Shown: one piece after another, positions 34,148 through 42,737 of the stretch
How the letters are laid out: the number at the start of each line of letters is the position of its first letter
Position numbering within the stretch: position 1 is the first letter of the stretch
Source of the DNA: Ruania halotolerans
GTDB lineage: Bacteria; Actinomycetota; Actinomycetes; Actinomycetales; Beutenbergiaceae
Direction: 5' to 3'
DNA: 64,000 bases
Assembly: GCF_021049285.1 (NCBI RefSeq)
Contig: NZ_CP088017.1
Location: 1,499,380 to 1,563,379 of the forward strand
Notes under the pieces: generated by a model
Seen by the model: only the letters and a program-made list of their open reading frames with translations
Database searches by the model: none
What the model was told of the DNA's origin: nothing
Program-made: the position numbers and the translations under genes

Positions 34148-35118
34148 GAATCCGACCACGCCGGCTGCGGCAGACCCCGGCCGTGCGCCGCCTGGTGCGC
34201 CAGACGCGGCTGCACCCGGCCGAACTGGTGCTGCCGATGTTCGTGCACGAGGGCGATGAGCCCCGACCGATCGCGTCGATGCCGGGGGTGGTGCAACATT
34301 CCATGGATTCCTTCCGTGGCGCGCTCGCCGAGGCCGCCGGCGCACGCGTCGGGGGTGTGATGCTCTTCGGCGTCCCCGCCCAGCGCGATGCCACCGGGAC
34401 GGGTGCAACCGAGGCCAGCGGCATCCTGAACCGCGCCACTGAGGTGGCCGCCGCCGAGGTGGGGGACGCGCTCGTGGTGCAGACCGACCTGTGCCTGGAT
34501 GAGTTCACCGACCACGGCCACTGCGGGGTACTGGACGCCAGCGGCCGGGTGGACAACGACGCCACGCTCGCCCGCTACGCCGAGATGGCCCTCGCCCAGG
34601 CGCGCGCCGGGTCCGCACTGTTGGGTCTGAGCGGCATGATGGACGGGCAGGTCGCCCACGTGCGCGACGCCCTCGATGCCGAGGGCTTCACCGATGTGGC
34701 CCTGCTCGGCTATGCCGCCAAGTACGCCTCTGCCTATTACGGCCCGTTCCGCGAGGCCGTGGACTCCCAGCTCAGCGGCGACCGCCGCAGCTACCAACTT
34801 GACGCCGGCAACCGGCGTGAAGGTGTGCGCGAGGCGGAGCTGGACGCCGCCGAAGGTGCCGATGTGGTGATGGTCAAACCGGCGTCCTCCTACCTGGACG
34901 TGCTCGCCGACGTCGCTGCCACGAGTGAGGTGCCGGTCTGGGCGTACCAGGTATCCGGTGAGTACGCCATGGTGGAGGCCGCGGCCGCACAAGGGTGGCT
35001 GGATCGGGAGGCCGTGATCGCCGAGAGCGTGCTGGCCATCCGCCGTGCCGGTGCCGACGCCGTCCTGACCTACTGGGCCACCGAGCTGGCCCAGCGCCTG
35101 ACCACCGAGGAACTGTGA
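34144..35118 (+). CDS. hemB: Delta-aminolevulinic acid dehydratase (porphobilinogen synthase)
   Basis: A 324-residue enzyme condensing two 5-aminolevulinates into porphobilinogen. The active-site lysines are Lys193 ([12 protein letters not shown]) and Lys245 (VMVKPASSY), the latter forming the Schiff base. The metal site reads [15 protein letters not shown]: two of the three usual zinc cysteines are kept (117 and 127), but the middle one is Asp119. This intermediate form between zinc- and magnesium-type enzymes is known in actinobacteria. The start overlaps the hemD stop and the stop overlaps the hemL start. Confidence 0.95.
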   Translation: MRIRPRRLRQTPAVRRLVRQTRLHPAELVLPMFVHEGDEPRPIASMPGVVQHSMDSFRGALAEAAGARVGGVMLFGVPAQRDATGTGATEASGILNRATEVAAAEVGDALVVQTDLCLDEFTDHGHCGVLDASGRVDNDATLARYAEMALAQARAGSALLGLSGMMDGQVAHVRDALDAEGFTDVALLGYAAKYASAYYGPFREAVDSQLSGDRRSYQLDAGNRREGVREAELDAAEGADVVMVKPASSYLDVLADVAATSEVPVWAYQVSGEYAMVEAAAAQGWLDREAVIAESVLAIRRAGADAVLTYWATELAQRLTTEEL

Positions 35119-36440
35119 TGACTGAACCGTCGACATCTGTGTTCGAACGAGCAGCCGCTGCGATTCCGGGCGGGGTGAACTCCCCGGTGCGGGCATTCGC
35201 CGGCGTCGGCGGCGATCCCGTGTTCGTGGACCGCGCGTCCGGCCCCTATGTCTACGCAGGGGAGCGCGAGTACGTGGACCTGGTCGGCTCCTGGGGCCCG
35301 GCGATCCTCGGGCACGCCCACCCCGAGGTGGTCGACGCCGTCCAGCAGGCCGCAACCCGCGGACTCTCCTTCGGCGCACCCACGCTGGCCGAGGTGGAAC
35401 TCGCCGAGCTGATCCGGGAGCGGGTACCGGTGGCCGAGCTGGTCCGGTTGGTCTCCACGGGCACCGAAGCCACCATGACGGCGTTGCGCCTTGCCCGCGG
35501 CGTGACCGGGCGCGACCTGATCATCAAGTTCGCCGGGCACTACCACGGGCACTCCGACGGGCTGCTCGCCGATGCCGGCTCCGGCGTGGCCACGCTCTCG
35601 TTGCCCGGCTCGGCCGGTGTCCCCGCCGCATTCGCCGCGCAGACCATCGTGTTGCCCTACAACGACCTCGACGCCGTACACGCCGCATTCGAGGCTCACC
35701 CGGGCCAGATCGCGGCCGTGATCACCGAGGCGGCCGCTGCCAACATGGGGGTGGTGGCTCCCGACGCAGGGTTCAACGCGGCGGTGAGTGAGATGGCGCA
35801 CGAGCACGGCGCACTGTTCATCGCCGATGAGGTGCTCACCGGCTTCCGCACCGGCCCGGCCGGCTGGTGGGGTGTGGAAGCCGACTGGACCCCTGATCTG
35901 CTCACCTTCGGCAAGGTCATCGGCGGCGGCATGCCTGTGGCCGCGCTCGCCGGGCGGGCCGACGTGATGCGGGCTCTCGCTCCGACCGGGCCGGTGTATC
36001 AAGCGGGCACGTTGTCCGGGAACCCGGTGGCCGTGGCCGCCGGGCTGACCACCCTGCGCCTCGCGGACGAGCAGGTGTACACCCGCCTGCACGAGGTAGC
36101 CGCGACGATCTCCACGGCTGTGGCCGAGGCGCTCGCAGCCGAAGGTGTGCCGGTGGTGGTCCAGCGCGCCGGAACGTTGTTCTCGTTCGCCTTTGGCTCC
36201 GCCGCCGAGTGCGGCTGGTCGGGCGGTGCCGGACCGCGAGACTATGCCGAGGTCCAGGCCGCGCAGTCGTGGCGGTACCCGCCGTTCTTCCACGCGATGC
36301 TGCAGGCGGGTGTCAGCCTGCCGCCGTCGGCGTTCGAGGCCTGGTTTGTCTCCGCGGCGCATGACGACGCTGCGGTCCAACGTATCCTCGACGCCGTCCC
36401 CGCCGCGGCGAAGGCGGCTGCCCGCGCGCGTCCCGCCTGA
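35118..36440 (+). CDS. hemL: Glutamate-1-semialdehyde 2,1-aminomutase
   Basis: A 440-residue PLP enzyme of the class III aminotransferase fold that turns glutamate-1-semialdehyde into 5-aminolevulinate. The PLP lysine is Lys266 in [22 protein letters not shown] opens the protein and [13 protein letters not shown] and [11 protein letters not shown] are present. The ATG at 35118 shares a base with the hemB stop (TGATG). It is the last gene of the heme operon. Within the operon it is the earliest-acting enzyme, working directly after HemA. Confidence 0.95.
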   Translation: MTEPSTSVFERAAAAIPGGVNSPVRAFAGVGGDPVFVDRASGPYVYAGEREYVDLVGSWGPAILGHAHPEVVDAVQQAATRGLSFGAPTLAEVELAELIRERVPVAELVRLVSTGTEATMTALRLARGVTGRDLIIKFAGHYHGHSDGLLADAGSGVATLSLPGSAGVPAAFAAQTIVLPYNDLDAVHAAFEAHPGQIAAVITEAAAANMGVVAPDAGFNAAVSEMAHEHGALFIADEVLTGFRTGPAGWWGVEADWTPDLLTFGKVIGGGMPVAALAGRADVMRALAPTGPVYQAGTLSGNPVAVAAGLTTLRLADEQVYTRLHEVAATISTAVAEALAAEGVPVVVQRAGTLFSFAFGSAAECGWSGGAGPRDYAEVQAAQSWRYPPFFHAMLQAGVSLPPSAFEAWFVSAAHDDAAVQRILDAVPAAAKAAARARPA

Positions 36441-36458
36441 GCGAATCATTCAGATCTC

Positions 36459-36484
36459 GCCGATGAACAGTCGCGTCCATCGGC
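36459..36484. terminator. Possible terminator hairpin after hemL
   Basis: GCCGATG at 36459-36465 pairs with CATCGGC at 36478-36484 (7 bp, 12-base loop), between hemL and the convergent regulator gene. Short stem and no T-tract, so a modest candidate. Confidence 0.35.
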
Positions 36485-36531
36485 ATCTTCTACGTACCTG
36501 CCACTGCTGCGGCGATTGCCGTCGTCGTGGT

Positions 36532-37494
36532 TCAGTGGCGTCGTGCGGCACGCCCCCATGCCGCGCCGAGCGCGAACTGACTGGACACTCCGTAGTGCGC
36601 CATCGCGTCGGCCACCCGGCGGCGCGCAGTTCGCTGGGCCATCCCTAACCGGGACGCCGCCGCTTCCATCGTCATCCCTTGGTTCATCAGCACCAGCATC
36701 GGTTCCCAGGAACGCTGCGGGCTCTCCAACGGCGAGGCCGCGTCCCAGAGGTCGGCAAACATCGCGCCCGCGATCTCGGCGATCGGCTCTGAGCGGACGG
36801 TCATGAGGCTGGTCGGCCACGCCTGGCCCCAGGTGAATGGCAGGCCGGCGACCGCACCGTCGGACACCCAGAACAGACTCGGCGGGTCAGGGTGCATCCG
36901 GATCTCCGTGCCGCGGTCTTGCATCCGGGCCAGTGCCCCGCGTAGCGATTCGTCCGCCGCATCGGCCATGCTCACGATGAGGCGGACCCGCAGGTCACTC
37001 ATCGCCGTGCTGGTCCAGTCGGCGATCGGCCGATCGCTTCGATGGTGGAGCAACCGGGACAGGTCCGGGATGCACAGGTCACACTGCTGCGGCGTGTCCC
37101 TCGTGAAGTGGAGCATCCAAGAGTCGGTCGGGGCACGCCGACCGTGGACGACCTCGGCCGCGAGGGTGCGTTCATCCGTGCCGCCGGCGTCCCAGGCCTG
37201 CAGGAGAGCCGGAAGGGTGCCGAGGGCTTCGTTCAGGTCGGCCGCAGTCTGAGTGAGTTCCTCGATCCGGCTCTGAACGTCGGTGCGGATGGTCTCGGTG
37301 ATCGGGACTTCGGGACGGCGGTAGGTGATCGTCTCGTCGTCGAGGTCGAGGTATCCGAGCCGGCGGAGTGACTCGACCCCCGACTGGACCTCCTCGGTCG
37401 GTGCCCCCGTGACCGCTGCCAGGTGTGCGGTGGTCGTTGCCCGGCTGCGCAGAGCTGCGGTGAGTAGGCGGGTGAGATCTTTTGACAGAGCCAC
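36532..37494 (-). CDS. Regulator with TrmB-like N-terminus and LuxR-like C-terminal helix-turn-helix
   Basis: A 320-residue DNA-binding protein. The N-terminal 60 residues (LTAALRSRATTTAHLAAVTGAPTEEVQSGVESLRRLGYLD) form a TrmB/MarR-like winged helix. A coiled-coil-like stretch follows at about 75-95. The middle region resembles the phospholipase-D-like sensor found in such regulators. The C-terminal GMTMEAAASRLGMAQRTARRRVADAMAHYG is a LuxR-type helix-turn-helix. Start GTG at 37494 has GGAGG four bases upstream. It is divergent from the proline-rich membrane protein, and a TGGCCACTA direct repeat lies between them. Target unknown; the divergent gene is the obvious candidate. Confidence 0.78.
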   Translation of the reverse strand: MALSKDLTRLLTAALRSRATTTAHLAAVTGAPTEEVQSGVESLRRLGYLDLDDETITYRRPEVPITETIRTDVQSRIEELTQTAADLNEALGTLPALLQAWDAGGTDERTLAAEVVHGRRAPTDSWMLHFTRDTPQQCDLCIPDLSRLLHHRSDRPIADWTSTAMSDLRVRLIVSMADAADESLRGALARMQDRGTEIRMHPDPPSLFWVSDGAVAGLPFTWGQAWPTSLMTVRSEPIAEIAGAMFADLWDAASPLESPQRSWEPMLVLMNQGMTMEAAASRLGMAQRTARRRVADAMAHYGVSSQFALGAAWGRAARRH

Positions 37495-37516
37495 ACATCC
37501 TCCAGATCAGCAGCAG

Positions 37517-37563
37517 TGGCCACTATAGGCCAGGGGACGCTTCTGTCCACAGTATGGCCACTA
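37517..37563. promoter_or_regulatory. Direct repeat in a divergent promoter region
   Basis: TGGCCACTA occurs at 37517-37525 and 37555-37563, 38 bases apart, between the divergent regulator (start 37494) and membrane-protein (start 37606) genes. Such a pair on one side of the helix could be a binding site for the regulator. Inference only. Confidence 0.35.
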
Positions 37564-37605
37564 GCGTCAGACCCCAGGCGGTCAGGATCGGCGAGGAGGC
37601 GGCAG

Positions 37606-39750
37606 ATGGGGGTGCACGTGCGGGCGTGGGCGCGGCGTGCCGTCCTCGTTGCCGCCCTCGCGCTCGGGATCGCCTGTGCCGGCACGGCACCGACACTCGC
37701 GCTGGGCACACCGGAGTCATCGGTGACCTTCGACGAACCAGACGGCCTGGTTGCCGGGCCCGGCGGCGACTTCTCCTACTTGCTGCCGCTTGATCACGGC
37801 GCCCGGCCGTCGTACCCGTTCCGCGGCGAGGTCGCCTGGTCCGAGTCGCCATTCTCCGTCGAGGTGACGGGAAGGCGGCTCGACGGAACACCGGTCACGG
37901 TGTGCGAGTCCCTGGAATACGAGCCAGGCACCTCCAACTGGGTGTGTTACTACTCGGCGCGGCAGCAGGGCCCGCTGCCCACCCTGATCGAGCTCGAGGC
38001 CGCCCTGCGGCCCGCCGACGCTGTTGAACCGGTGGCGTGGGGTGCCGTGCCCGGGGTGCGTATCCTCGGCTCGCCCGCCCTCGACTCGCGTGCGGTCGCC
38101 TCCGACGGGGCATCGGCCACGCTCTCCGGTACGCGCGAACTGGGAATGGGGGTGGCCATCTACCCCGGCCGAATAGTGCCTAGCTCACCGCCAGAGGGGG
38201 CAGAAGCGCTCTGCGTCGACGAGGCGTGGTCGCGGGCGGAATGGTCCTGCGAGATCGACACCTCTGGCCTTGCCGAAGGCCGGCACACCTACAGTGCGCG
38301 TCATGTCCCGATTGACGGCGACCCCGCGGATATCGAGTTCTTCGTCCCCTCGGGCTTCCGGTGGATCTATGTCGATCAGCCAGAGCCGACGCCAGAGCCG
38401 ACGCCGACACCCACACCGACGCCAGAGCCGACGCCCACACCGACGCCCACACCGACGCCAGAGCCGACGCCGACACCCACACCGACGCCCGATCCCACAC
38501 CGCCCATTCCCAGCCCGACACCGACGGCGGCTCCCGTTCCCGATCCTGCCGATGAGCCCGAACCTGAGTCGAGCGCAGGGCCTGTGCTCGTGCCCCCGTC
38601 GGCGCTGAACCCCCCGTCTGCGGCAGCGCCCACTGAGCAACTCGCTCCAGACCCGACTCCAGACCCGAGCGCGGCAGTCGACCCCGAACCAACCGAGCAC
38701 CCGACATCGTCGGACGATCCCGAACCTGACTCGGGCGCCACCGGGGCCGCCGGCGCCGCTGGTCCCACCCCCGGCAGCTCCGGTTCGAGCACCACCCCAT
38801 CCAGCTACGGGCACGCCCTGACCGCGCCACCGGAGCTGATCGCCGCCGGACCGGCCGCGCTCGGTGGGGCGGCGCTGACCGCGGCCGGCTTCCTGGTGCT
38901 CGTGGCGCTGCCCTCGGAGCTACTGCATGCCACGCTCCGGCACAACTACACGCAGGCGTTCGGCTTCCTCGGCGGCTGGCGGCGCCGGTGGACCACGTGG
39001 GCTGCTCGAGCCACTGTGCCGCCGTGGATCGCAGCGGGTCTGCTGCTAGCCGCCGGAGCGCTCATCGGAAGTCTTGCCACACTTGAGACTGGCGGGCTAT
39101 CCGTGCTGGCTCGCCTCTGCCTCGCCATGTTTCTCGCGCTGGTCACCACGAACGGCGTCGGAGTCGCCCTGGGGTGGCTGATGGGCACCCGGTACCGGGC
39201 GCAGCCGCAACTGACCCTGATGCCCGGGTTCCTCCTCCTGACCGCGGCGAGCGTGCTGGTCTCGCGTGCATTCGGCCTCGAACCGGCGATCTTGTTCGGC
39301 GTGCTGATCATGACCACGTTCGGCGGCGCCCTGCGGCGAGAGCAACGCGGCGTGCTCTCGGCGGTGGTGTGTGCGGCATTCGCGGGCCTCGGCGGCCTGG
39401 CCTGGATCGGGTACGGACTGATCGACCCATCCACCACGGGGTTCGCAATGGAGTTCCTTCGCGAGTACCTCACCACCTTGCTCACCGGCGCGATCGGATA
39501 CTGCGTCGTGGCGCTGCTCCCGTTGACCTTCCTGGACGGCCAGCGAATCCTGCGCTGGTCCAAGCCGGTGTGGGCGCTGCTCTACGCCGCCGTGATCGTG
39601 CTGTTCCTGCTCACTGTGGTGCCGCTGCCGAGTTCGTGGCAGGAGGCCTCCGGTGCTGCCCTGTGGTGGTGCGGAGCCTTCGGGGCGTTCGGTCTGGCAT
39701 CGATCGCGATCTGGGCGTGGTTCCGCATCAGGACTCCGCGATCTCCTTGA
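37606..39750 (+). CDS. Proline-rich surface protein with a polytopic membrane domain; function unknown
   Basis: A 714-residue protein I do not recognise. A signal sequence (ARRAVLVAALALGIACAG) leads to two beta-rich outer domains (about 35-145 and 150-250), each with cysteines. Then comes a Pro/Thr/Glu repeat region (259-300) built of PEPTPTPT units and a further disordered, Pro/Ser/Asp-rich stretch to about 405. The last 300 residues (410-705) form six or seven membrane spans, with the motif LPLTFLDGQRILRW between the last pairs. No HExxH or other protease motif is seen. The ATG at 37606 has GAGGAGG seven bases upstream. The gene is divergent from the TrmB/LuxR-like regulator, and its 3' end overlaps the convergent ArsR gene by 23 bases. 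Possible roles: surface sensor or cell-wall-associated transporter; neither is supported. Confidence 0.75.
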   Translation: MGVHVRAWARRAVLVAALALGIACAGTAPTLALGTPESSVTFDEPDGLVAGPGGDFSYLLPLDHGARPSYPFRGEVAWSESPFSVEVTGRRLDGTPVTVCESLEYEPGTSNWVCYYSARQQGPLPTLIELEAALRPADAVEPVAWGAVPGVRILGSPALDSRAVASDGASATLSGTRELGMGVAIYPGRIVPSSPPEGAEALCVDEAWSRAEWSCEIDTSGLAEGRHTYSARHVPIDGDPADIEFFVPSGFRWIYVDQPEPTPEPTPTPTPTPEPTPTPTPTPTPEPTPTPTPTPDPTPPIPSPTPTAAPVPDPADEPEPESSAGPVLVPPSALNPPSAAAPTEQLAPDPTPDPSAAVDPEPTEHPTSSDDPEPDSGATGAAGAAGPTPGSSGSSTTPSSYGHALTAPPELIAAGPAALGGAALTAAGFLVLVALPSELLHATLRHNYTQAFGFLGGWRRRWTTWAARATVPPWIAAGLLLAAGALIGSLATLETGGLSVLARLCLAMFLALVTTNGVGVALGWLMGTRYRAQPQLTLMPGFLLLTAASVLVSRAFGLEPAILFGVLIMTTFGGALRREQRGVLSAVVCAAFAGLGGLAWIGYGLIDPSTTGFAMEFLREYLTTLLTGAIGYCVVALLPLTFLDGQRILRWSKPVWALLYAAVIVLFLLTVVPLPSSWQEASGAALWWCGAFGAFGLASIAIWAWFRIRTPRSP
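38380..38505 (+). repeat. Coding Pro-Thr/Pro-Glu repeat
   Basis: About 126 bases of in-frame repeat, mixing CCAGAGCCGACG and CCGACACCC-type units, encode residues 259-300 of the proline-rich membrane protein. Such stretches act as stiff spacers in cell walls and are prone to length change by slippage. Confidence 0.85.
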
Positions 39751-40102
39751 TCTGTGCGAGACGACGGTCCCAACCGCGCCCAATCGTCTCCAACTGGGCG
39801 GCCAGCCGGGAGAGCGGAGCGCCGAGTGCGCGGTACTCGAGCGCTCGTCCGGTGCGCCCTGTGCTCCCGGAGGCGGCCTCCACGAGACCGACAGCCTCCA
39901 GGGCTCCCAGATGTCTGGCGATCGCCTGACGGCTCACCGGAAGCTCCCTGGCCAGGTCGCTCGCCGACGCGTCCCGGCTGCCGAGGGTGCTGAGGATCTG
40001 CCAACGGGTCGCATCCGCCAGCGCCGCGCACACTGCCACCACCTCGGTCGTAGACGTCGTGTTGCCAGTGGTACGTGCGGCGCTGTCAGCCCCAGGGCTC
40101 AC
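39728..40102 (-). CDS. ArsR-family transcriptional regulator
   Basis: A 124-residue winged-helix repressor of the ArsR/SmtB type: CAALADATRWQILSTLGSRDASASDLARELPVSRQAIARHLGALEAVGLV is the DNA-binding core. Metal-binding cysteine pairs are absent, as in the group paired with SRPBCC proteins. The GTG at 40102 overlaps the stop of the SRPBCC gene before it (GTGA), so the two are one unit. Twin perfect operators upstream (40609, 40655) suggest it represses its own operon. Its 3' end overlaps the convergent proline-rich-protein gene by 23 bases. Confidence 0.88.
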   Translation of the reverse strand: MSPGADSAARTTGNTTSTTEVVAVCAALADATRWQILSTLGSRDASASDLARELPVSRQAIARHLGALEAVGLVEAASGSTGRTGRALEYRALGAPLSRLAAQLETIGRGWDRRLAQIKEIAES

Positions 40103-40596
40103 CGTTGCGTGCCTTCGCGCAGCAGGCTGTTCGTGGTGACGAACTCCGCGAGCGAGTCCAAGACCGCGTTCCAGCCGCTGGTGTTCTCCTCCATCGCGGC
40201 ACGGCGCTGCGCGGCGGGCTTGTTCAGGAAACCGGACTCGTGCACGCGTAGGCGTGTACCGCCGTCGTGCTCGGCGAGTGTGAACTGAACGGTGGTGGAC
40301 GTGGCGTCGATCTCGCCTTCCAGGTCGCCCCAGGTGAACGCGAGCTCTTCCGGAGGGCGCACCACGTCCAACCGCACCGGGTACGGCTTGCCCTCCCAGA
40401 AGAACGAGCCGAGGGATCCGGCGCGCCACCCGTCCGGGAACTGGACCGGGTCCCACCAGGCCTCGATGTTCTCTGGAGTGGCCAGTGCTTCCCACACCTT
40501 CTCGCGCGGGGCGTCGATCGTGATCGTGCGGGTGATGGTGCCGGCGTCGGTGTCAGCCACGGCGGCAGTGTTGCTGGTGGCGATGTGCTCAGTCAT
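40099..40596 (-). CDS. SRPBCC/AHSA1-family protein
   Basis: A 165-residue START-fold protein of the AHSA1 (Activator of Hsp90 homologue) group. ITRTITIDAPREKVWEALATPENIEAWW is the family start, and the closing GFLNKPAAQRRAAMEENTSGWNAVLDSL helix fits. The fold holds a hydrophobic cavity for a small ligand that is not known here. Pairs of an AHSA1 protein with an ArsR regulator are very common; the regulator is translated from the same message. The ATG at 40596 has GGAGG close upstream. The promoter lies between or under two identical operators. Confidence 0.87.
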   Translation of the reverse strand: MTEHIATSNTAAVADTDAGTITRTITIDAPREKVWEALATPENIEAWWDPVQFPDGWRAGSLGSFFWEGKPYPVRLDVVRPPEELAFTWGDLEGEIDATSTTVQFTLAEHDGGTRLRVHESGFLNKPAAQRRAAMEENTSGWNAVLDSLAEFVTTNSLLREGTQR

Positions 40597-40608
40597 CGTG
40601 ACCTCCTA

Positions 40609-40630
40609 GGTGCAATGATTGTGTTGCACC
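40609..40630. promoter_or_regulatory. ArsR operator, proximal copy
   Basis: GGTGCAA, eight bases, TTGCACC: a perfect 7-bp-arm inverted repeat ending 13 bases before the SRPBCC start. It is identical in arms and spacing to a second copy 46 bases away. Read on the minus strand, a TTGCAC -35 (in the distal copy) and a TACCTT -10 lie between the copies. Confidence 0.8.
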
Positions 40631-40650
40631 CAAGGTAAACGATCAGACCC

Positions 40651-41100
40651 CTATGGTGCAACTGTTGAGTTGCACCCTTGATGTAGGGCGGGAATCACGT
40701 GTCTCGCGAGGAGGGGAGCGAGGTCGGGTGGCGGCGCTGCCAGCGGGGTCCAGCGCAGCTCCGCGATCTCCCGTGCCGCCTTCGGCTCACCGGGCAGGTC
40801 GGCGATGAAGACGGTCGCGTCCACGCGGGTGTCCGGCTCGTTTGCCGCCTCCTCCTCGTACTCTCCGAGCAACTGCACGGCCGACTCAGGCACCGTCAGG
40901 CCAAGCTCCTCAAGCACCTCTCGCACCGCCGCCCTGCGGGGCGTCTCACCCGGGTCCACCTTGCCTCCCGGGAGCATGAACCTGGTCGTGCCCTGCTTGC
41001 GGACGGTGAGTAAGTGCTGCCCGCTGGCGCCATCGGGAGCTTCGCGGATGAAACACACGGCGGAAATGGTCAAGATGGTCGTCGTTGGGGGAGAGGTCAC
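40651..41100 (-). CDS. Nudix hydrolase
   Basis: A 149-residue Nudix protein. The Nudix box is GGKVDPGETPRRAAVREVLEELGL, with all the metal-binding glutamates present. The fold is that of MutT-like enzymes that hydrolyse nucleoside diphosphates linked to another moiety, but the substrate cannot be assigned. It starts 9 bases after the stop of the ABC ATPase gene, so it may be the last gene of that operon. Its 3' end contains the distal ArsR operator. Confidence 0.88.
   Translation of the reverse strand: MTSPPTTTILTISAVCFIREAPDGASGQHLLTVRKQGTTRFMLPGGKVDPGETPRRAAVREVLEELGLTVPESAVQLLGEYEEEAANEPDTRVDATVFIADLPGEPKAAREIAELRWTPLAAPPPDLAPLLARHVIPALHQGCNSTVAP
40655..40676. promoter_or_regulatory. ArsR operator, distal copy
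   Basis: Second GGTGCAA-N8-TTGCACC repeat. It lies inside the last codons of the Nudix gene, so the site both codes for the C-terminal CNSTVA residues and serves as operator for the downstream operon. Confidence 0.78.
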
Positions 41101-41109
41101 CCCTCGACG

Positions 41110-41832
41110 TTAACCCTGGGCCGCGTGCCGGCCGTGCTGCCGAGCGTCGCGAGTCGGCGCTTCCGTTGTGAGTTGCCCGTTGTGCAGGTGCACCACCCGG
41201 TCCGCGCGCCCGATCAGCAGCGGGTCGTGCGTGGAGACCACGGCAGCAATTCCACGCTCGGAGGTCAGCTCGGCGATCAGGTCCATGATCGTGGCCGCCG
41301 TCACGGAGTCGAGCTGGCCCGTGGGTTCATCGGCGATGAGTACCTGTGGATTGGTGACAAGTGCGCGCGCGATCCCTACCCGCTGCTGCTGCCCACCGGA
41401 GAGCTCGTAGGGGCGCTGCTGCGCGTGCGGACCAAGCCCCACGGCCTCCAGCGCCAATGCCACCCGCTCCTCCCGCTCCCGGCTCGGCACCCGCTGCACC
41501 CGCAGTGGTACCTCCACGTTCTCGGCCGCGGAGAGGACCGGCACGAGACCGAAAGACTGGAATACGAACGCTAGCGTGGCCTGGCGCAGCCTCAGGGCGT
41601 CCTTCTCGGCGAGAGTACTGAGCTCGGTCTCGTCCAGGTACACCGCCCCCGACGACGGCCGGTCCAGGCCGCCGAGCAAGTTCAGCAGGGTGGTCTTGCC
41701 AGACCCGGACGGGCCGCGCACCACCAGCAACTCGCCATCACGGACCTCGAGATCGACATCCACCAGGGCGTGCACATCTGCCGATGCCGTGATGTACGTG
41801 CGGGACAAAGCACGCGCACGCAGCCGGGTCAT
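41110..41832 (-). CDS. ABC transporter ATP-binding protein, LolD/MacB type
   Basis: A 240-residue ATPase. Walker A is GPSGSGKTT, the signature LSGGQQQRV, Walker B VLIADEPTG, and the switch histidine is in VVSTHDP. The group works with FtsX/MacB permeases. The ATG at 41832 has GGGGAGGAG upstream and overlaps the stop of the other ATPase gene (ATGA). It is the fourth gene of a permease-permease-ATPase-ATPase operon. Substrate unknown: lipoprotein, peptide or drug export is typical of the family. Confidence 0.9.
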   Translation of the reverse strand: MTRLRARALSRTYITASADVHALVDVDLEVRDGELLVVRGPSGSGKTTLLNLLGGLDRPSSGAVYLDETELSTLAEKDALRLRQATLAFVFQSFGLVPVLSAAENVEVPLRVQRVPSREREERVALALEAVGLGPHAQQRPYELSGGQQQRVGIARALVTNPQVLIADEPTGQLDSVTAATIMDLIAELTSERGIAAVVSTHDPLLIGRADRVVHLHNGQLTTEAPTRDARQHGRHAAQG

Positions 41833-42737
41833 CGCTCCTCCCCGCTGTCCTCGCCGGTGTGATCTCGCCACACTCCGACATGATCAGATTCGAGCGCCAG
41901 GCGGACGCGGTGCTTCAAGTCGAGCGCCGCCACGAAGTCCTGCGGCAACTGCATGCGACCCACCCGATCCAGCACGGCGAACTCCTCTGCTACATGCCGC
42001 TCGGCGCCGTCCCTTCCCGTCTCCCGCCGCCGCACTACCTCGGTGGAGGTACGCCCGTCCCGGATCTGCACGGTACGCCGCACATGCTCGGACACGGTCG
42101 GATCATGGGTCACGATCAGCACGGTCATGCCCAACTCGGCGTTGACGTGGCGCAACGTCTCCAGCACGTCCGCGCTGGTGACCTCGTCCAGCTCACCGGT
42201 CGGCTCGTCCGCGAGCAGCACCCGAGGCGAGTTCGCCGCGGCCACGGCGATGGCCACCCGCTGCTGCTCACCACCGGACATCTGCTCGGGGTGTTTGTCC
42301 GCGCAATGTTTCACCCCGAGCATGCCCAGCAGTTCAGCAGCGTGCGACTGGTTGACTGAGCCGGCCAGCGCCATCGGTAGGCACACGTTCTCCACCCCGG
42401 TGAGATAAGGCAGCAGGTTGCGGGAGGTCTGCTGCCACACGAATCCCACGGTGTGGCGCTGATAGTGCACCCGGTCGGCTCGGCTCATTGCGAGCAGGTC
42501 GGTCCCGGCCACCCGGGCACTCCCGGCCGTGGGGGTGTCCAGCCCGGAGAGGATGGTCAACAGCGTGGACTTCCCGGACCCGGAGGCACCGACGACGGCC
42601 ACCAGGTCCCCAGCGGCCACGTGCAGGGTGAGGCCCTGCAGGGCCTGCACCTCGATCCCGTCGGCGGAGTAGATGCGGACCAGGTCCTCGCACTCGATGG
42701 TGCCGCCCGGCGCGCCGTCGGCAGTGGGTGACTTCAT
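41829..42737 (-). CDS. ABC transporter ATP-binding protein, LolD/MacB type, with C-terminal extension
   Basis: A 302-residue ATPase. Walker A GASGSGKST, signature MSGGEQQRV and Walker B VLLADEPTG are intact, and the D-loop and VTHDP follow. About 60 residues extend past the normal end (after IRDGRTSTEV). The ATG at 42737 overlaps the stop of the upstream permease gene. It forms, with the next ATPase, the energy module for the two permeases of this operon. The two ATPases are only moderately alike, which suggests a heterodimer or one ATPase per permease. Confidence 0.9.
   Translation of the reverse strand: MKSPTADGAPGGTIECEDLVRIYSADGIEVQALQGLTLHVAAGDLVAVVGASGSGKSTLLTILSGLDTPTAGSARVAGTDLLAMSRADRVHYQRHTVGFVWQQTSRNLLPYLTGVENVCLPMALAGSVNQSHAAELLGMLGVKHCADKHPEQMSGGEQQRVAIAVAAANSPRVLLADEPTGELDEVTSADVLETLRHVNAELGMTVLIVTHDPTVSEHVRRTVQIRDGRTSTEVVRRRETGRDGAERHVAEEFAVLDRVGRMQLPQDFVAALDLKHRVRLALESDHVGVWRDHTGEDSGEER

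Noticed and set aside
38380-38505. Short repeated units as a possible CRISPR or tandem-repeat locus
   Set aside because: The repeat is in frame and codes for PEPTPT units in a surface protein; no spacers exist.
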